Shown one piece after another: positions 1-8,279 of a stretch of DNA of 52,648 nucleotides. The DNA lies in assembly GCA_937961665.1 (NCBI GenBank), contig CALGMO010000061.1, positions 1 through 52,648 of the forward strand, given 5' to 3'. A model generated the notes under the pieces. The model ran no database searches and had not been told where the DNA came from. It was given only the letters and a program-made list of their open reading frames with translations. The translations under genes were made by a program, and so were the position numbers. The first letter of the stretch is position 1. Each line of letters begins with the position of its first letter. The DNA is from an uncultured Fimbriimonadaceae bacterium. GTDB taxonomy: Bacteria > Armatimonadota > Fimbriimonadia > Fimbriimonadales > Fimbriimonadaceae.

Positions 1-132
1 GTCCCAGGCTTCCTCGCCCGCCTCGGCGGGCTGGAGCCCGGGACCCGCGGCCCCTGTGTCGTCTCACGAGGCAGGGCGCGACGCTCCCCCAACCGAGCGA
101 CCCTGAGCCATACTCGCTCGCGAGGTCGCCCT
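1..132. other. Window edge, no gene assigned
   Basis: No reading frame here can be assigned to a protein. The frame in register with the sulfatase is open to the edge but reads as low-complexity Arg/Gly-rich sequence. An inverted repeat GCCCGC/GCGGGC at about 16-31 could be the terminator stem of an upstream gene, but no T-run follows it. Confidence 0.4.
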
Positions 133-1536
133 ATGCCAGCCGAGTCCTCTCCCGAGCGCCCCAACATCCTGTTCGTCCTCTGCGACGACCTGGGGATCAA
201 CGATCTCCGCTGCTACGGCAGGCACGACCACCGGACGCCCCACCTCGACCGCTTGGCCGAGCAAGGCACCCGGTTCACCTGCGCCTACGCCTGCCAACCG
301 ATCTGCTCCGCCTCACGGGCGGGGCTGCTCACCGGTCTCCATCCCGCCCGCCTGCACCTCACCACGTTCCTCCCGGGGCGGCCGGACGGGCCGTCCCAGA
401 GGGTGCTGCACCCCGAGATCGCCCTCAACGTCCCTCTCTCCGTCAAGACCCTCCCCCGCTACTTCTCCGAGCTCGGCTACGCCACGGGGCTCATCGGCAA
501 GTGGCACATCGGAAGCGAGAACGGTCCGGCGCGCCACGGCTTCCAGCACGTTTTCCACCCCGGCGACGGCATGGAGACCGAGCCCTCGGACACCGAGGGT
601 GGCAAGGCCGAGTACCTGCTGACCCGCGAGACCCTGAGGTTCATCGAGGCCAACCGCGACCGGCCGTTCCTCGCCTACCTGGGGCACTACACGCCCCACA
701 TCCCCTACTGCGCCCGGCCGGATCTGGTCGCTAGGAACGCCGGAGCCTTCGAGCCGGTGTACGCCGCGCTGATCGAGACCCTGGACGACACCATCGGCCT
801 GCTCCTGCGGCGGCTGGACGAATGGGGCCTGGCCGAACGGACGATCGTCGTGTTCACGTCCGACAACGGCGGGCTGCACGTTCCCGAGGGGCACCACGCG
901 CGGGTCACCCACAACACCCCCTTCCGGGCTGGAAAGGGTTTCAACTACGAGGGAGGCATGCGGGTGCCGCTGATCGTCCGATGGCCCGGCAGGGTGCCAG
1001 CGGGGCGCGTGGTGGACGCGCCGGTCAGCAACACCGGCTGGATCCCGACCCTGCTGGAGATGGCGGGCGCCCCGGTTCCGGATGGCTTGGACGGCAGGAG
1101 CTTCGCGGCGGGCCTGCTGGGCGGAGAGTTCGCCGACGAGCCGGTCTTCTGGCACTTCCCGCACTACACCAACCAAGGGGGACGCCCCAGCGGCGCCGTG
1201 CGCGACGGCCGCTGGATGCTGGTGGAGCACTACGACGAGGACAAGGCCGAGCTGTACGACCTGGAGACCGACGTCGGCCAGCGGGAGGACCTCGCCGCCC
1301 TGCATCCGGAGCGCGTGGAGGTCCTGCGCGCGGCGCTGGCCCGCTGGCGCGAGGAGAACGGCGCGCAGTCGAACGTCCCCAACCCGGACTGCAACGAGGC
1401 CCTGTTCCGGAGGCTGTACGTGGAGGTCGACCCCAGCCGGTTCGATCCGCTGGCCGCCGACGACGACGAATGGCGGAGGATGGCGGCCTGGCGGCGGATC
1501 ATGGACCGCCCGTCCGAGTGGAACGGTGCCGACTGA
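133..1536 (+). CDS. Sulfatase (type I, formylglycine-dependent)
   Basis: Predicted arylsulfatase-family hydrolase of 467 residues that removes sulfate esters, probably from polysaccharides. The N-terminus carries the metal-binding pair D18-D19 in the NILFVLCDDLG strand. The catalytic motif C58-S-A-S-R62 fits the C-x-(P/A)-x-R consensus, in which Cys is converted to formylglycine by a separate maturase not seen here. G122-K-W-H is the second signature, and S243-D-N-G supplies the C-terminal metal ligands. No signal peptide is visible, so the protein looks cytoplasmic or the true start differs. It runs convergent to the beta-helix and glycoside hydrolase genes, which suggests a polysaccharide-use locus. 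The family is certain; the substrate is unknown. Confidence 0.9.
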   Translation: MPAESSPERPNILFVLCDDLGINDLRCYGRHDHRTPHLDRLAEQGTRFTCAYACQPICSASRAGLLTGLHPARLHLTTFLPGRPDGPSQRVLHPEIALNVPLSVKTLPRYFSELGYATGLIGKWHIGSENGPARHGFQHVFHPGDGMETEPSDTEGGKAEYLLTRETLRFIEANRDRPFLAYLGHYTPHIPYCARPDLVARNAGAFEPVYAALIETLDDTIGLLLRRLDEWGLAERTIVVFTSDNGGLHVPEGHHARVTHNTPFRAGKGFNYEGGMRVPLIVRWPGRVPAGRVVDAPVSNTGWIPTLLEMAGAPVPDGLDGRSFAAGLLGGEFADEPVFWHFPHYTNQGGRPSGAVRDGRWMLVEHYDEDKAELYDLETDVGQREDLAALHPERVEVLRAALARWREENGAQSNVPNPDCNEALFRRLYVEVDPSRFDPLAADDDEWRRMAAWRRIMDRPSEWNGAD

Positions 1537-1557
1537 CCGGCAGCCCGCCGCTCGGGC

Positions 1558-2928
1558 TCAGAACAGCGGATGGAGCTTCCTCGAGGGCCGGTACTCGGGA
1601 AAGCCCTCCAGCGCGGGCGACACCGGGGGCAGCGTTCGGCTTCGGCTCGGCACGGCGCCGAACTCCAGGCCGCGATCCTTGGGGATCCACAGACCCCGGG
1701 AAGGGTCCTCGAACTCCACCGCGCCGAACTGGGGCGACTGCCCGTACAGCACGTGTGCCGGCCCGTAGGGGTTCTCCTCCAAGGGGCACGCCATGCGGCG
1801 GTCCATGCGGTTGCCGCGCACCACAACCGACTTGGAGGCCAGCTCCGCGGGGTCCGCGCTGAACGCCGCGATCTGGAATCCCGAGCCGCCCACCAGCAGG
1901 TTCCTCTCCACCACCACGTCGCGCACGTTGGGCGACCGGAGGTCGATGTTGCCGGTGGCCCCCGCCCAGTGACCCCGCCTTCCGTTCCTCGCCAGCGTGT
2001 TCGCTTCGATGCGGATTCCGCTGCGCGGGCCGTCGGTCCCCCATCGCCCGAAGAAGATGCCCGAGGCGCGGTTGTCGTGGAAGACGTTGTGCCGAACGCG
2101 CACGTTCCGCAGCTCCGAGTCGCGGCCCTCGACCGAGATCACCAGACCCCACTCGCAGCGCCGGCCGACGTTGGACACGAACTCGACGTCCTCCAGCAGC
2201 CCGAACCACGCATCGGCGTAATAGGCCTGGCGGTGCAGGTCCTCCACCAGATTGTGGTGCACCACCCCGTGCGCGCTGACCTCCTTGACGTCGATCCCTT
2301 CCTTCACCGAGTCGTGCACGCGGTTCCAGGCGACCTCGAAGCCCTTGATCCCAGCGACGCTGATCGCTTCGTGCGGGCACTCGTGCTCCGGATTGCCCCA
2401 CAGCCTCATGCTCGGATCGTTGGCCCGGCTGACGTCGTTGCCGACGATGCGCACGCGGCTGCTGTTCCACGCGCCGATGCCGGGCATGAACGTCATCCGC
2501 ACCCGGCAGTCGACCACGTCGATCGCCTCGCAGCCGTCGCTGATCAGGAACCCGCACGCGTGGCTGTTTTCCACCTGCAGGCCGAGGAAGCGGACGTAGG
2601 CCGCGCCCTTGGCGTGGAATCCGCCCGTCCAAGGCTGGCGCGCGGGCCGCACGGCCGAGAAATCGAACACCGGCGCCTGGCCCTTCTCCGCCTTCAGCAC
2701 CAGCCAGTGGCCCGGCTCTCCGCGCTGGGTCACCACCACCCAGTCGTCCATCGCGTAGCGGCCGCCGAGGAACACCACCTCGTCTCCGGGCTTGGCCTCG
2801 GCCACTGCGCGGTGGACCGAGCGGAACGGCCTCTCGCGGCTCCCGTCGCCATCCGGGCCCGGAGGCGGGGCGACCCACAGGGTCCTGCCGGCGGCCATCG
2901 TCAACGCGCCCATCAGAAGGAGGCTCAC
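1558..2928 (-). CDS. Secreted right-handed beta-helix protein
   Basis: A 456-residue protein with a short hydrophobic N-terminus (VSLLLMGALTMAAG). It opens with WVAPPPGPDGDGSRERPF, the entry usual for pectate-lyase/NosD-like beta-helix proteins. The middle has repeated short strands containing N and V/I ladders (for example VRIVGNDVSRAND, VRVRHNVFHDNRASG, IRIEANTLARNG), consistent with parallel beta-helix coils. I chose the GTG at 2928 because its first bases overlap the TGA of the upstream hydrolase (GTGA) and GGAGGGG lies about 5 nt before it; the ATG at 2913 has no SD. It is likely an extracellular polysaccharide lyase or hydrolase translationally coupled to its neighbour. Substrate not determinable. 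Confidence 0.8.
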   Translation of the reverse strand: MSLLLMGALTMAAGRTLWVAPPPGPDGDGSRERPFRSVHRAVAEAKPGDEVVFLGGRYAMDDWVVVTQRGEPGHWLVLKAEKGQAPVFDFSAVRPARQPWTGGFHAKGAAYVRFLGLQVENSHACGFLISDGCEAIDVVDCRVRMTFMPGIGAWNSSRVRIVGNDVSRANDPSMRLWGNPEHECPHEAISVAGIKGFEVAWNRVHDSVKEGIDVKEVSAHGVVHHNLVEDLHRQAYYADAWFGLLEDVEFVSNVGRRCEWGLVISVEGRDSELRNVRVRHNVFHDNRASGIFFGRWGTDGPRSGIRIEANTLARNGRRGHWAGATGNIDLRSPNVRDVVVERNLLVGGSGFQIAAFSADPAELASKSVVVRGNRMDRRMACPLEENPYGPAHVLYGQSPQFGAVEFEDPSRGLWIPKDRGLEFGAVPSRSRTLPPVSPALEGFPEYRPSRKLHPLF

Positions 2929-3839
2929 TTCCCCTCCGCTTCCAGCACCAGGTACAGAGCGCCCTTGGGCAGCTCCACCCGGAGGCTCGTCCCTTGGCGC
3001 GACACCGGCACCGGACCCTTGCGCATCCCGTTCTCGTCCAGCAGCTCGGCCTTGGAGAGCGACGGGTTCCGGATCCAGAGCGCGCCCTGTGCGGTTTCGA
3101 CCTGCCACGGCGCCTTGCCGTAGCTCACCACCTCGTACCCTTCGAACCGCTTGCCGTCGGCCTCGAACGTCGCCGGACGCTCCTGCCAGTCGGTGGGTCG
3201 CGATCGCGTGCCGACCTGAACCAGCACCCGACGGGACTCGCTCAGCGGCCGATCGTCCAGCGGAACCACGAGGACCGAGGCGAACCGGTTCTGGCACGTC
3301 ACGTCGATCGTCGAGAGGCGGATCGGCTGCTGCGCGCCGGCGAACCAACCGACGACCCCCTGGGCCTTGGGCGCGTCCAGGGTGCAGAGGCCGCGCCCGT
3401 AGTCGAGCACGAGCTCTCCGGTGACGCTGCGGACCCGCCGGGAGGCCGCGTCGATCAGGGTCTTCAAGTTCGGGTGGACGTAGGTCTTCGAGGCCTCTCC
3501 GCCGTACTCCACCGTCACCGGCCCGGCGAAGAACGCCAACGGGTTCACGCCGCCTGGCACGTTGGTGCGCGGGGAGAAGGCGCCCTGCATCCGGTTCGGA
3601 TCGAACCCCTTCTCCTCGGCGATGACGGGCACCGTGCCGGCCCAGATGTCCTCCAGAGGCCTCTGCTCCCGGACGACGGGCTCGCCGCGCCGCACGTAGC
3701 CCATGCGGTACAGGAGCGCGGCCGCCGGGAACTGTCCCAGCATGTCCGGGTAGCCGAAGGTCCACTTCTTCTGGCTGGGGTTGTAGCCGTTGGCCGACTG
3801 GGGCGGGGTCCACTCGTCGTCGCCGGTGGCGAACCAGTA
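2925..3839 (-). pseudogene. C-terminal part of interrupted glycoside hydrolase
   Basis: These 304 codons continue in exactly the same frame as the upstream catalytic part (3840-5165) after a single TAA. The first residues after the stop read YWFATGDDEW, a natural continuation of a GH-A barrel, and the remainder resembles a beta-sandwich accessory region ending in KGALYLVLEAEGK. There is no start codon with an SD at the break; the first ATG is at 3743. Unless the stop is an error or is read through, this part is untranslated or lost. The reading frame itself is intact with no further stops, so decay is recent or the stop is an artefact. Confidence 0.7.
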
Positions 3840-5165
3840 TTAGCCGTCCACGCCGTTCAGCGAGGAGTAGGCGGCCACCAGGAAGGGCCCTTCGGCGGCG
3901 TTGCCGTTCGGCATCACCCAGGCGCTCTCCGTGACCAGCATCGGATGCCCGACCGCCTGCTTCAGGTTGATCGGAAGGATCAACGGATCCTTGAGGACGC
4001 TGTCGCTGGTGAACTTGTCGCCGTTCTGAATGGCCCAGCCTTGGTTGGGTCCGATGTGCACTCCGCCGAGGTAGCGGTTGACGGCCAGCACCTCGCCGGC
4101 GGCGTAGGACCATCGCTCGGCGTCCATCAGGCGCACGTTGTCGGCGGTGGTCCAGTTGCCGGGGTTCACCAGCGCCTTGCACCCGAGGTCCTCGCGGAGG
4201 AACCGGATCATCTCCTCGTTGAAGCGGCGCATCGTCTCGGTGGCGAACTGGAGCTGGTCGCTCAGTCGCTTGGTGGATTGCGGCTGGCGGGGTTGGGTGA
4301 GCTCCCACAGGTTGCGGAATCCCAGCACGCCGGCCTGCCAGTCGTCCCCATCGGCGGAGAAGCCGCCCCAGGCCTGCCGAGCCGCCGCCAGCGACCCGTA
4401 CTTCTTGGCCGCCCACTGGGCGAACTTGCGGCCGAGGTTGCGCCTCTGCTCCGGCTTCAGGTTGTTGGCTGTCCAGAACAGCAGGCTGTCCTCGTTCTGC
4501 AGCTGGAAGATGCCCAGCGCGGGATCCTTGGCGAGCGGGATCCCCGTGTACGGGTTGGGCGGAGCCAAGAGCTGGCGCAGCCAACCCTTGTAGTACTCCT
4601 GAAGCTTCTCGTCGAAGAACAGCAGTCCGAACGACTCCTGCTCCCCGCCGTCGATCCCCCAGTTCTTGCCGATCTTGCAGGTGACGGTCCAGTAGGGCGA
4701 GACGGTCGTGTAGATGCCCTGCTTCTTCATCGCCGCGACCAGGCGCCACACCCAGTCGCGCTCCTGCTGGTTGATGGCCTTGGGATCCTCGTCTGGTCCG
4801 GGGTTCATGTGGGTGTGGGCGCGGACCATGTTCACGCCGCGCTTGGCCAAAAACCGCGCGTGCCGGTCGAGGTCCGGCTCGTCCTGCCGGCCGAGCGGCC
4901 GCCGGACGAACGGCTTCTCGCGCCCGACGTCCGTGTTGACGCACCACAGTCGGACCGGCTTGCCGTTGCCGAGCAGAAAGTCGCCGTTGGCATCCACGCG
5001 CAGGTACCCGGACTCGCCGGCCACCTTCTCGTTGAGGGAGCGGAGGTCGAACACCGCCGCCGGGCTGAAGGGATCGCGCTTCGGTTCGAACGCCCACGTA
5101 GACGGCGCCTGCGCCGAGCAGGCCGCGGCGTGCCAAGGAACGAGAGCGAGGATCCACGCCTTCAT
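3840..5165 (-). CDS. Glycoside hydrolase (clan GH-A-like), catalytic part, truncated by in-frame TAA
   Basis: 441 residues before an in-frame TAA at 3840-3842. The full frame to 2925 would encode about 745 residues. The N-terminus MKAWILALVPWHAAACSAQA looks like an export signal, either AQA signal-peptidase I cleavage or a weak lipobox ending at C16. The acid/base is probably E225 in FQLQNED and the nucleophile E413 in LVTESAW, as in clan GH-A (TIM-barrel, cellulase/beta-mannanase-like) enzymes. The break falls at GVDG-stop-YWFATG, where an aromatic residue is expected; TAC or TAT would need only the third base changed. A -10-like TAACGT sits 6 nt before ATG 5165 and there is no SD. Substrate unknown. 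Confidence 0.75.
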   Translation of the reverse strand: MKAWILALVPWHAAACSAQAPSTWAFEPKRDPFSPAAVFDLRSLNEKVAGESGYLRVDANGDFLLGNGKPVRLWCVNTDVGREKPFVRRPLGRQDEPDLDRHARFLAKRGVNMVRAHTHMNPGPDEDPKAINQQERDWVWRLVAAMKKQGIYTTVSPYWTVTCKIGKNWGIDGGEQESFGLLFFDEKLQEYYKGWLRQLLAPPNPYTGIPLAKDPALGIFQLQNEDSLLFWTANNLKPEQRRNLGRKFAQWAAKKYGSLAAARQAWGGFSADGDDWQAGVLGFRNLWELTQPRQPQSTKRLSDQLQFATETMRRFNEEMIRFLREDLGCKALVNPGNWTTADNVRLMDAERWSYAAGEVLAVNRYLGGVHIGPNQGWAIQNGDKFTSDSVLKDPLILPINLKQAVGHPMLVTESAWVMPNGNAAEGPFLVAAYSSLNGVDG

Positions 5166-5171
5166 GGGCCG

Positions 5172-5177
5172 ACGTTA
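5172..5177 (-). promoter_or_regulatory. -10-like element of leaderless type (glycoside hydrolase)
   Basis: TAACGT, 6 nt, then ATG at 5165; no SD. Transcription from it would start at or next to the start codon. Confidence 0.5.
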
Positions 5178-5199
5178 CCCCAAGCCCCCTCTCCTCGTG

Positions 5200-5207
5200 A
5201 ACGCGTT
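5200..5207. promoter_or_regulatory. Possible operator core AACGCGTT
   Basis: An 8-bp perfect palindrome in the 83-bp gap between the divergent hydrolase and dehydrogenase genes, flanked by GTG and GCAC. It resembles the CG-centred core of LacI-family operators. A single short palindrome can be chance. Confidence 0.25.
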
Positions 5208-5248
5208 TCGCACAGGAATCCCGGCTGCACGCGGCGAATCGTCCTACC

Positions 5249-6274
5249 ATGAAGCAACTCGCCTGCCTGGAGCGCAACGTCGTGGGTTGGCGCGAGGTGA
5301 ACCTGCCGCCGCCCGGCCCGAGCCAAGTTCGCGTCCGCTGCCTGCACGGCGTGGAGAAGCACGGGACGATGATGGCGTTCGTCCGCGGCTACGCCAACGA
5401 CCGGGGGCGCTGGGATCCCGAGCGACTGCTGCACGTCCCCGAGGGCATGCTCTGGTCCTACCCGGTGCCGCTGGGCAACATGCAGTACGGCGAGGTGACC
5501 GAGGTCGGCCCGGGGTGCCGACTGCTCCGGCCCGGCGACCTCGTGTGTGTGAGCGCGCCGTTCCAACCCGAACTGGTCGCGAACGAGGCGGACTGCTGGA
5601 GAGTGCCGGACGGGGTGGACTGGAAGGACGCGCTTCTGCTCGACCCCTGCGAGTTCGCTCTCGGCGCCCTGCGCGATGGTGGAGGCCGAATCGGCGACCG
5701 GATCGCGGTGTTCGGCATGGGCGCGATCGGCCTGTGCTGCGTGCAGCTGGCCAAGGCTGCGGGCGCGACCCTGGTCGTCGCCCTGGACCCGATCGAAAGG
5801 CGGCGCGAGGCCGCGGAGGAGTGCGGGGCCGACCGGACGCTCGACCCGACCGAGGGCGACATCGGCCTCGCCCTTCGGGATGCGACCGCCGGCAGGGGAC
5901 CGGACGTGATCGTGGATTTCAGCGGGTCCGCGAGGGCCCTGCAGCAGGCCATCCGGGGAATCGCCTATGGCGGCACGATCGTGCTGGGTGCGTTCCCGCC
6001 GCCCCACCGCGAGGGCCTCGACTTCGGGGGCGAGTTCCACATGAACCGACCGCGCCTCGTCTCCAGCCGGGCCTGCAGCGATCCCAATCCGGACCACCCC
6101 CGATGGAGCCACCGCAGGATCCAAGAGGAGTGCTTCGAGCTGATCTGCCGCGGGGCGGTTCGCGGGGCGCCCGTGCTCGGGCCGACCGTTCGGTTCGAAG
6201 ACCTGCCCGAGGCCTATCTCCGCGTCGCCGGAGACCCGGCCGCTGGCGTCAAGCTCACCGTCGACTACGCCTAG
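5249..6274 (+). CDS. Zinc-type medium-chain alcohol dehydrogenase family protein
   Basis: A 341-residue MDR-superfamily oxidoreductase, probably NAD(P)-dependent oxidation of a sugar, polyol or alcohol. The N-terminal GroES-like half is followed by a Rossmann half with G156-M-G-A-I-G161 and a downstream D for the nucleotide ribose. The usual catalytic Cys/His/Glu zinc pattern is not clear (KHGTMM replaces GICGSDLH), so it may be a divergent or zinc-independent member. It ends 11 nt before the sugar isomerase-like gene, with which it very likely forms an operon, pointing to sugar catabolism. The gene is divergent from the glycoside hydrolase. Confidence 0.8.
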   Translation: MKQLACLERNVVGWREVNLPPPGPSQVRVRCLHGVEKHGTMMAFVRGYANDRGRWDPERLLHVPEGMLWSYPVPLGNMQYGEVTEVGPGCRLLRPGDLVCVSAPFQPELVANEADCWRVPDGVDWKDALLLDPCEFALGALRDGGGRIGDRIAVFGMGAIGLCCVQLAKAAGATLVVALDPIERRREAAEECGADRTLDPTEGDIGLALRDATAGRGPDVIVDFSGSARALQQAIRGIAYGGTIVLGAFPPPHREGLDFGGEFHMNRPRLVSSRACSDPNPDHPRWSHRRIQEECFELICRGAVRGAPVLGPTVRFEDLPEAYLRVAGDPAAGVKLTVDYA

Positions 6275-6285
6275 GAGGAACCAAG

Positions 6286-7068
6286 ATGCCACTCAAGCAG
6301 AGCTTCTGTCTGGATTGCTTCCGCACGGAAGGCCAGCCGCTGGCCGACCTCTTCCGCGAGGCGAAGGCCATCGGATTCGCCGCCGTGGAGATCTGGTTCT
6401 GGGACGACGGTGTGGACGCCATCGCGGAGGAGGCCCGCCGCGCCGGGCTCGTTCTGTGCAGCATGGTGGGTCACGCGTCGCACACCCAGGGCCTGAACGA
6501 CCCCGAGCAGCACGACCGCATCGTCGGCGAACTCGAGCGGTCGATCCGCAAGGCGAACGAGCTGGGGGTTCCCGGTCTCATCACCCTGAGCGGCAATCGG
6601 AGCGCGGGGCGGAGCGACGAGGTCGGCGCCATCGAGGCCGCGAGGTGCCTGCGCCGCGTTCTGCCGCTGGCCGAGGAGCTGGGCGTCAACCTGAACCTGG
6701 AGCTGCTCAACTCCAAGGTGGACCACCCGTTCTACATGGCCGATCGCACCGACTGGGCCGTGCTCGTGTGCGAGCTCTGCGCCAGCCCCCGCGCGAAGAT
6801 CCTGTACGACGTGTACCACATGCAGATCATGGAGGGTGACGTCATCCGAACCCTCCGGAGGATCGCGCCCCTGCTGGGACACATCCACACCGCCGGAGTT
6901 CCCGGCCGGAAGGACATCGACCACACGCAGGAGCTGAACTACTCGGCCATCGGTCGGGCGCTGGAAGAGGCTGGCTACGAGGGCTACGTGGGGCACGAGT
7001 TCTGGACGCGCCACACGGACCGCCTGGTCGCTCTGAGGGAGGCGTTCCGCGCCCTGGCCGGCGCTTAG
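6286..7068 (+). CDS. Sugar phosphate isomerase/epimerase family TIM barrel (hydroxypyruvate isomerase-like)
   Basis: A 260-residue xylose-isomerase-like TIM barrel. Likely metal ligands are E139 in NLELLN and E238 in GHEF, with the HIHTAGVPGRKDID segment resembling hydroxypyruvate isomerase (Hyi) proteins. It would interconvert keto and aldehyde sugars, or hydroxypyruvate and tartronate semialdehyde, in the cytoplasm. The ATG at 6286 is preceded by AGGAGG, which overlaps the stop of the dehydrogenase gene, so the two are co-transcribed. The neighbouring glycolate oxidase genes make a glyoxylate/hydroxypyruvate role attractive but unproven. Confidence 0.8.
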   Translation: MPLKQSFCLDCFRTEGQPLADLFREAKAIGFAAVEIWFWDDGVDAIAEEARRAGLVLCSMVGHASHTQGLNDPEQHDRIVGELERSIRKANELGVPGLITLSGNRSAGRSDEVGAIEAARCLRRVLPLAEELGVNLNLELLNSKVDHPFYMADRTDWAVLVCELCASPRAKILYDVYHMQIMEGDVIRTLRRIAPLLGHIHTAGVPGRKDIDHTQELNYSAIGRALEEAGYEGYVGHEFWTRHTDRLVALREAFRALAGA

Positions 7069-8279
7069 GCGGAACCGGGCAGACTCCCGACGAAAGAGGC
7101 CTCGAGCAGCTCGGCGATGTGGAGAACCCGCGCCCTTCCGGGCGCCTCGCGGGAGCCTTGCTCGATCCAAGCGTGGCACCCCGGATTGCCGAGCACGACG
7201 ACCTCGGCGCCGGTGGCCTCGATGTTCGCCCACTTGCGTTCCAGCAGGCGCCGTGCGAGCGAAGGTTGTGTCAGGTTGTAGGTGCCCGCGCTCCCGCAAC
7301 ACATGTCGCTCTCGTTCAGAGGCACCAGCCTCAAGCCCGGCACCGCCTCGAGCAGACGCCGGGGCTGCGAGCGGACGCCCTGCCCGTGCGCGAGATGGCA
7401 GGCGTCGTGGTACGTGGCCGTGATGCGCAGTCCCTTCGATGCCCGCAGCCGCTCCTCGAAGCCGTGCTCGACGAGGAACTCCGAAAGGTCCCGCGCCCGG
7501 GCCGCGAGCTCCCCCAGCGCGGGGTCCAGCGCCTGATACTCCTTGATCGTGCTTCCGCAGCCTGCGGAGTCCGTAACCACCGGAATCGACCCTTCCAGAG
7601 CCTGGGCGAGCCGCAGGGCCCTCTTGCGGGCGTCCGTCAGATAGCCGGAGTGCGCATGCAGGGCGCCGCAGCAGAGGCCTCCTGTGCCGCGCACCCGGAA
7701 GCCGCAGCGCTGCAGCAGCCTGGCCGAGGCCTCGTGGACGCGCGCGAACAGCGGTTCCATCACGCAGCCGTCGAGCAGGAACACCTCTCCACGGATGGGG
7801 GGAAGCTCGCTGGGGTCGATCGGCGGCCAAGCGCCGGATGGCTGGGGCTTCGGTCGGTCGGCCTCGGCGGGACGGCCGGCGAGGGCCCTGCTGAGGAAGC
7901 CGGGAACCCTCTGGCCGGGCAAAAGCCGGGAGCCCGCCAGCTGCAGGTGCAGCAGCGGGCGGTTCGTGAGGGCCCCCGTGAACGCCTTCAACACCGGCCT
8001 CGGCCGCCGGGACTCCATGCGCTCGCGAACCAGCTCCAGGATCGAGCCATAGTGGACGCCGCTGGGACAGGCCGTCTCGCAGGCTCGGCATCCGAGGCAC
8101 GTGTCGATCGAGTCCGCCATCTGCTCGTCGAACTCGAACCGGCCCTCCAGCACCGCGCGAGCCAAGTGGATACGACCGCGGGGGGACTTCGTCTCGTCGT
8201 AAGTCAGAACGTACGTCGGACACGCCTCGAGGCACAGTCCGCAGTGGATGCAGCGGGCCGTGAGTTCGCTCAGATCCAC
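7065..8279 (-). CDS. glcF: Glycolate oxidase iron-sulfur subunit GlcF
   Basis: 404 residues. Two 4Fe-4S motifs lie at the N-terminus: C10-x2-C13-x2-C16-x3-C20-P and C61-x2-C64-x2-C67-x3-C71-P. Two cysteine-rich CCG modules follow (GGLCCGALHAHSG and SDMCCGSAGTYN), the standard GlcF layout. It passes electrons from the flavin subunits to the quinone pool or another acceptor. The GTG at 8279 starts upstream of the glcE stop (8270), giving a 10-nt overlap. The gene order glcD-glcE-glcF is complete. The 3' end overlaps the 3' end of the convergent isomerase gene by 4 nt. Confidence 0.9.
   Translation of the reverse strand: MDLSELTARCIHCGLCLEACPTYVLTYDETKSPRGRIHLARAVLEGRFEFDEQMADSIDTCLGCRACETACPSGVHYGSILELVRERMESRRPRPVLKAFTGALTNRPLLHLQLAGSRLLPGQRVPGFLSRALAGRPAEADRPKPQPSGAWPPIDPSELPPIRGEVFLLDGCVMEPLFARVHEASARLLQRCGFRVRGTGGLCCGALHAHSGYLTDARKRALRLAQALEGSIPVVTDSAGCGSTIKEYQALDPALGELAARARDLSEFLVEHGFEERLRASKGLRITATYHDACHLAHGQGVRSQPRRLLEAVPGLRLVPLNESDMCCGSAGTYNLTQPSLARRLLERKWANIEATGAEVVVLGNPGCHAWIEQGSREAPGRARVLHIAELLEASFVGSLPGSA

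Noticed and set aside
1537-1557. Terminator between sulfatase and beta-helix gene (AGCCCG/CGGGCT)
   Set aside because: Only 6 bp with no T-run, in a 21-bp gap between convergent genes; such repeats are common by chance at this GC.
1558-5277. Single 1239-codon open frame spanning the hydrolase and the beta-helix gene
   Set aside because: Only its 3' third (beta-helix) is protein-like. The rest is an out-of-frame Arg/Gly/Pro-rich reading of the hydrolase gene, kept open by high GC.
6271-8235. 654-codon minus-strand open frame across the isomerase and glcF
   Set aside because: It crosses two genes on opposite strands with no recognisable domain; a GC-driven shadow.
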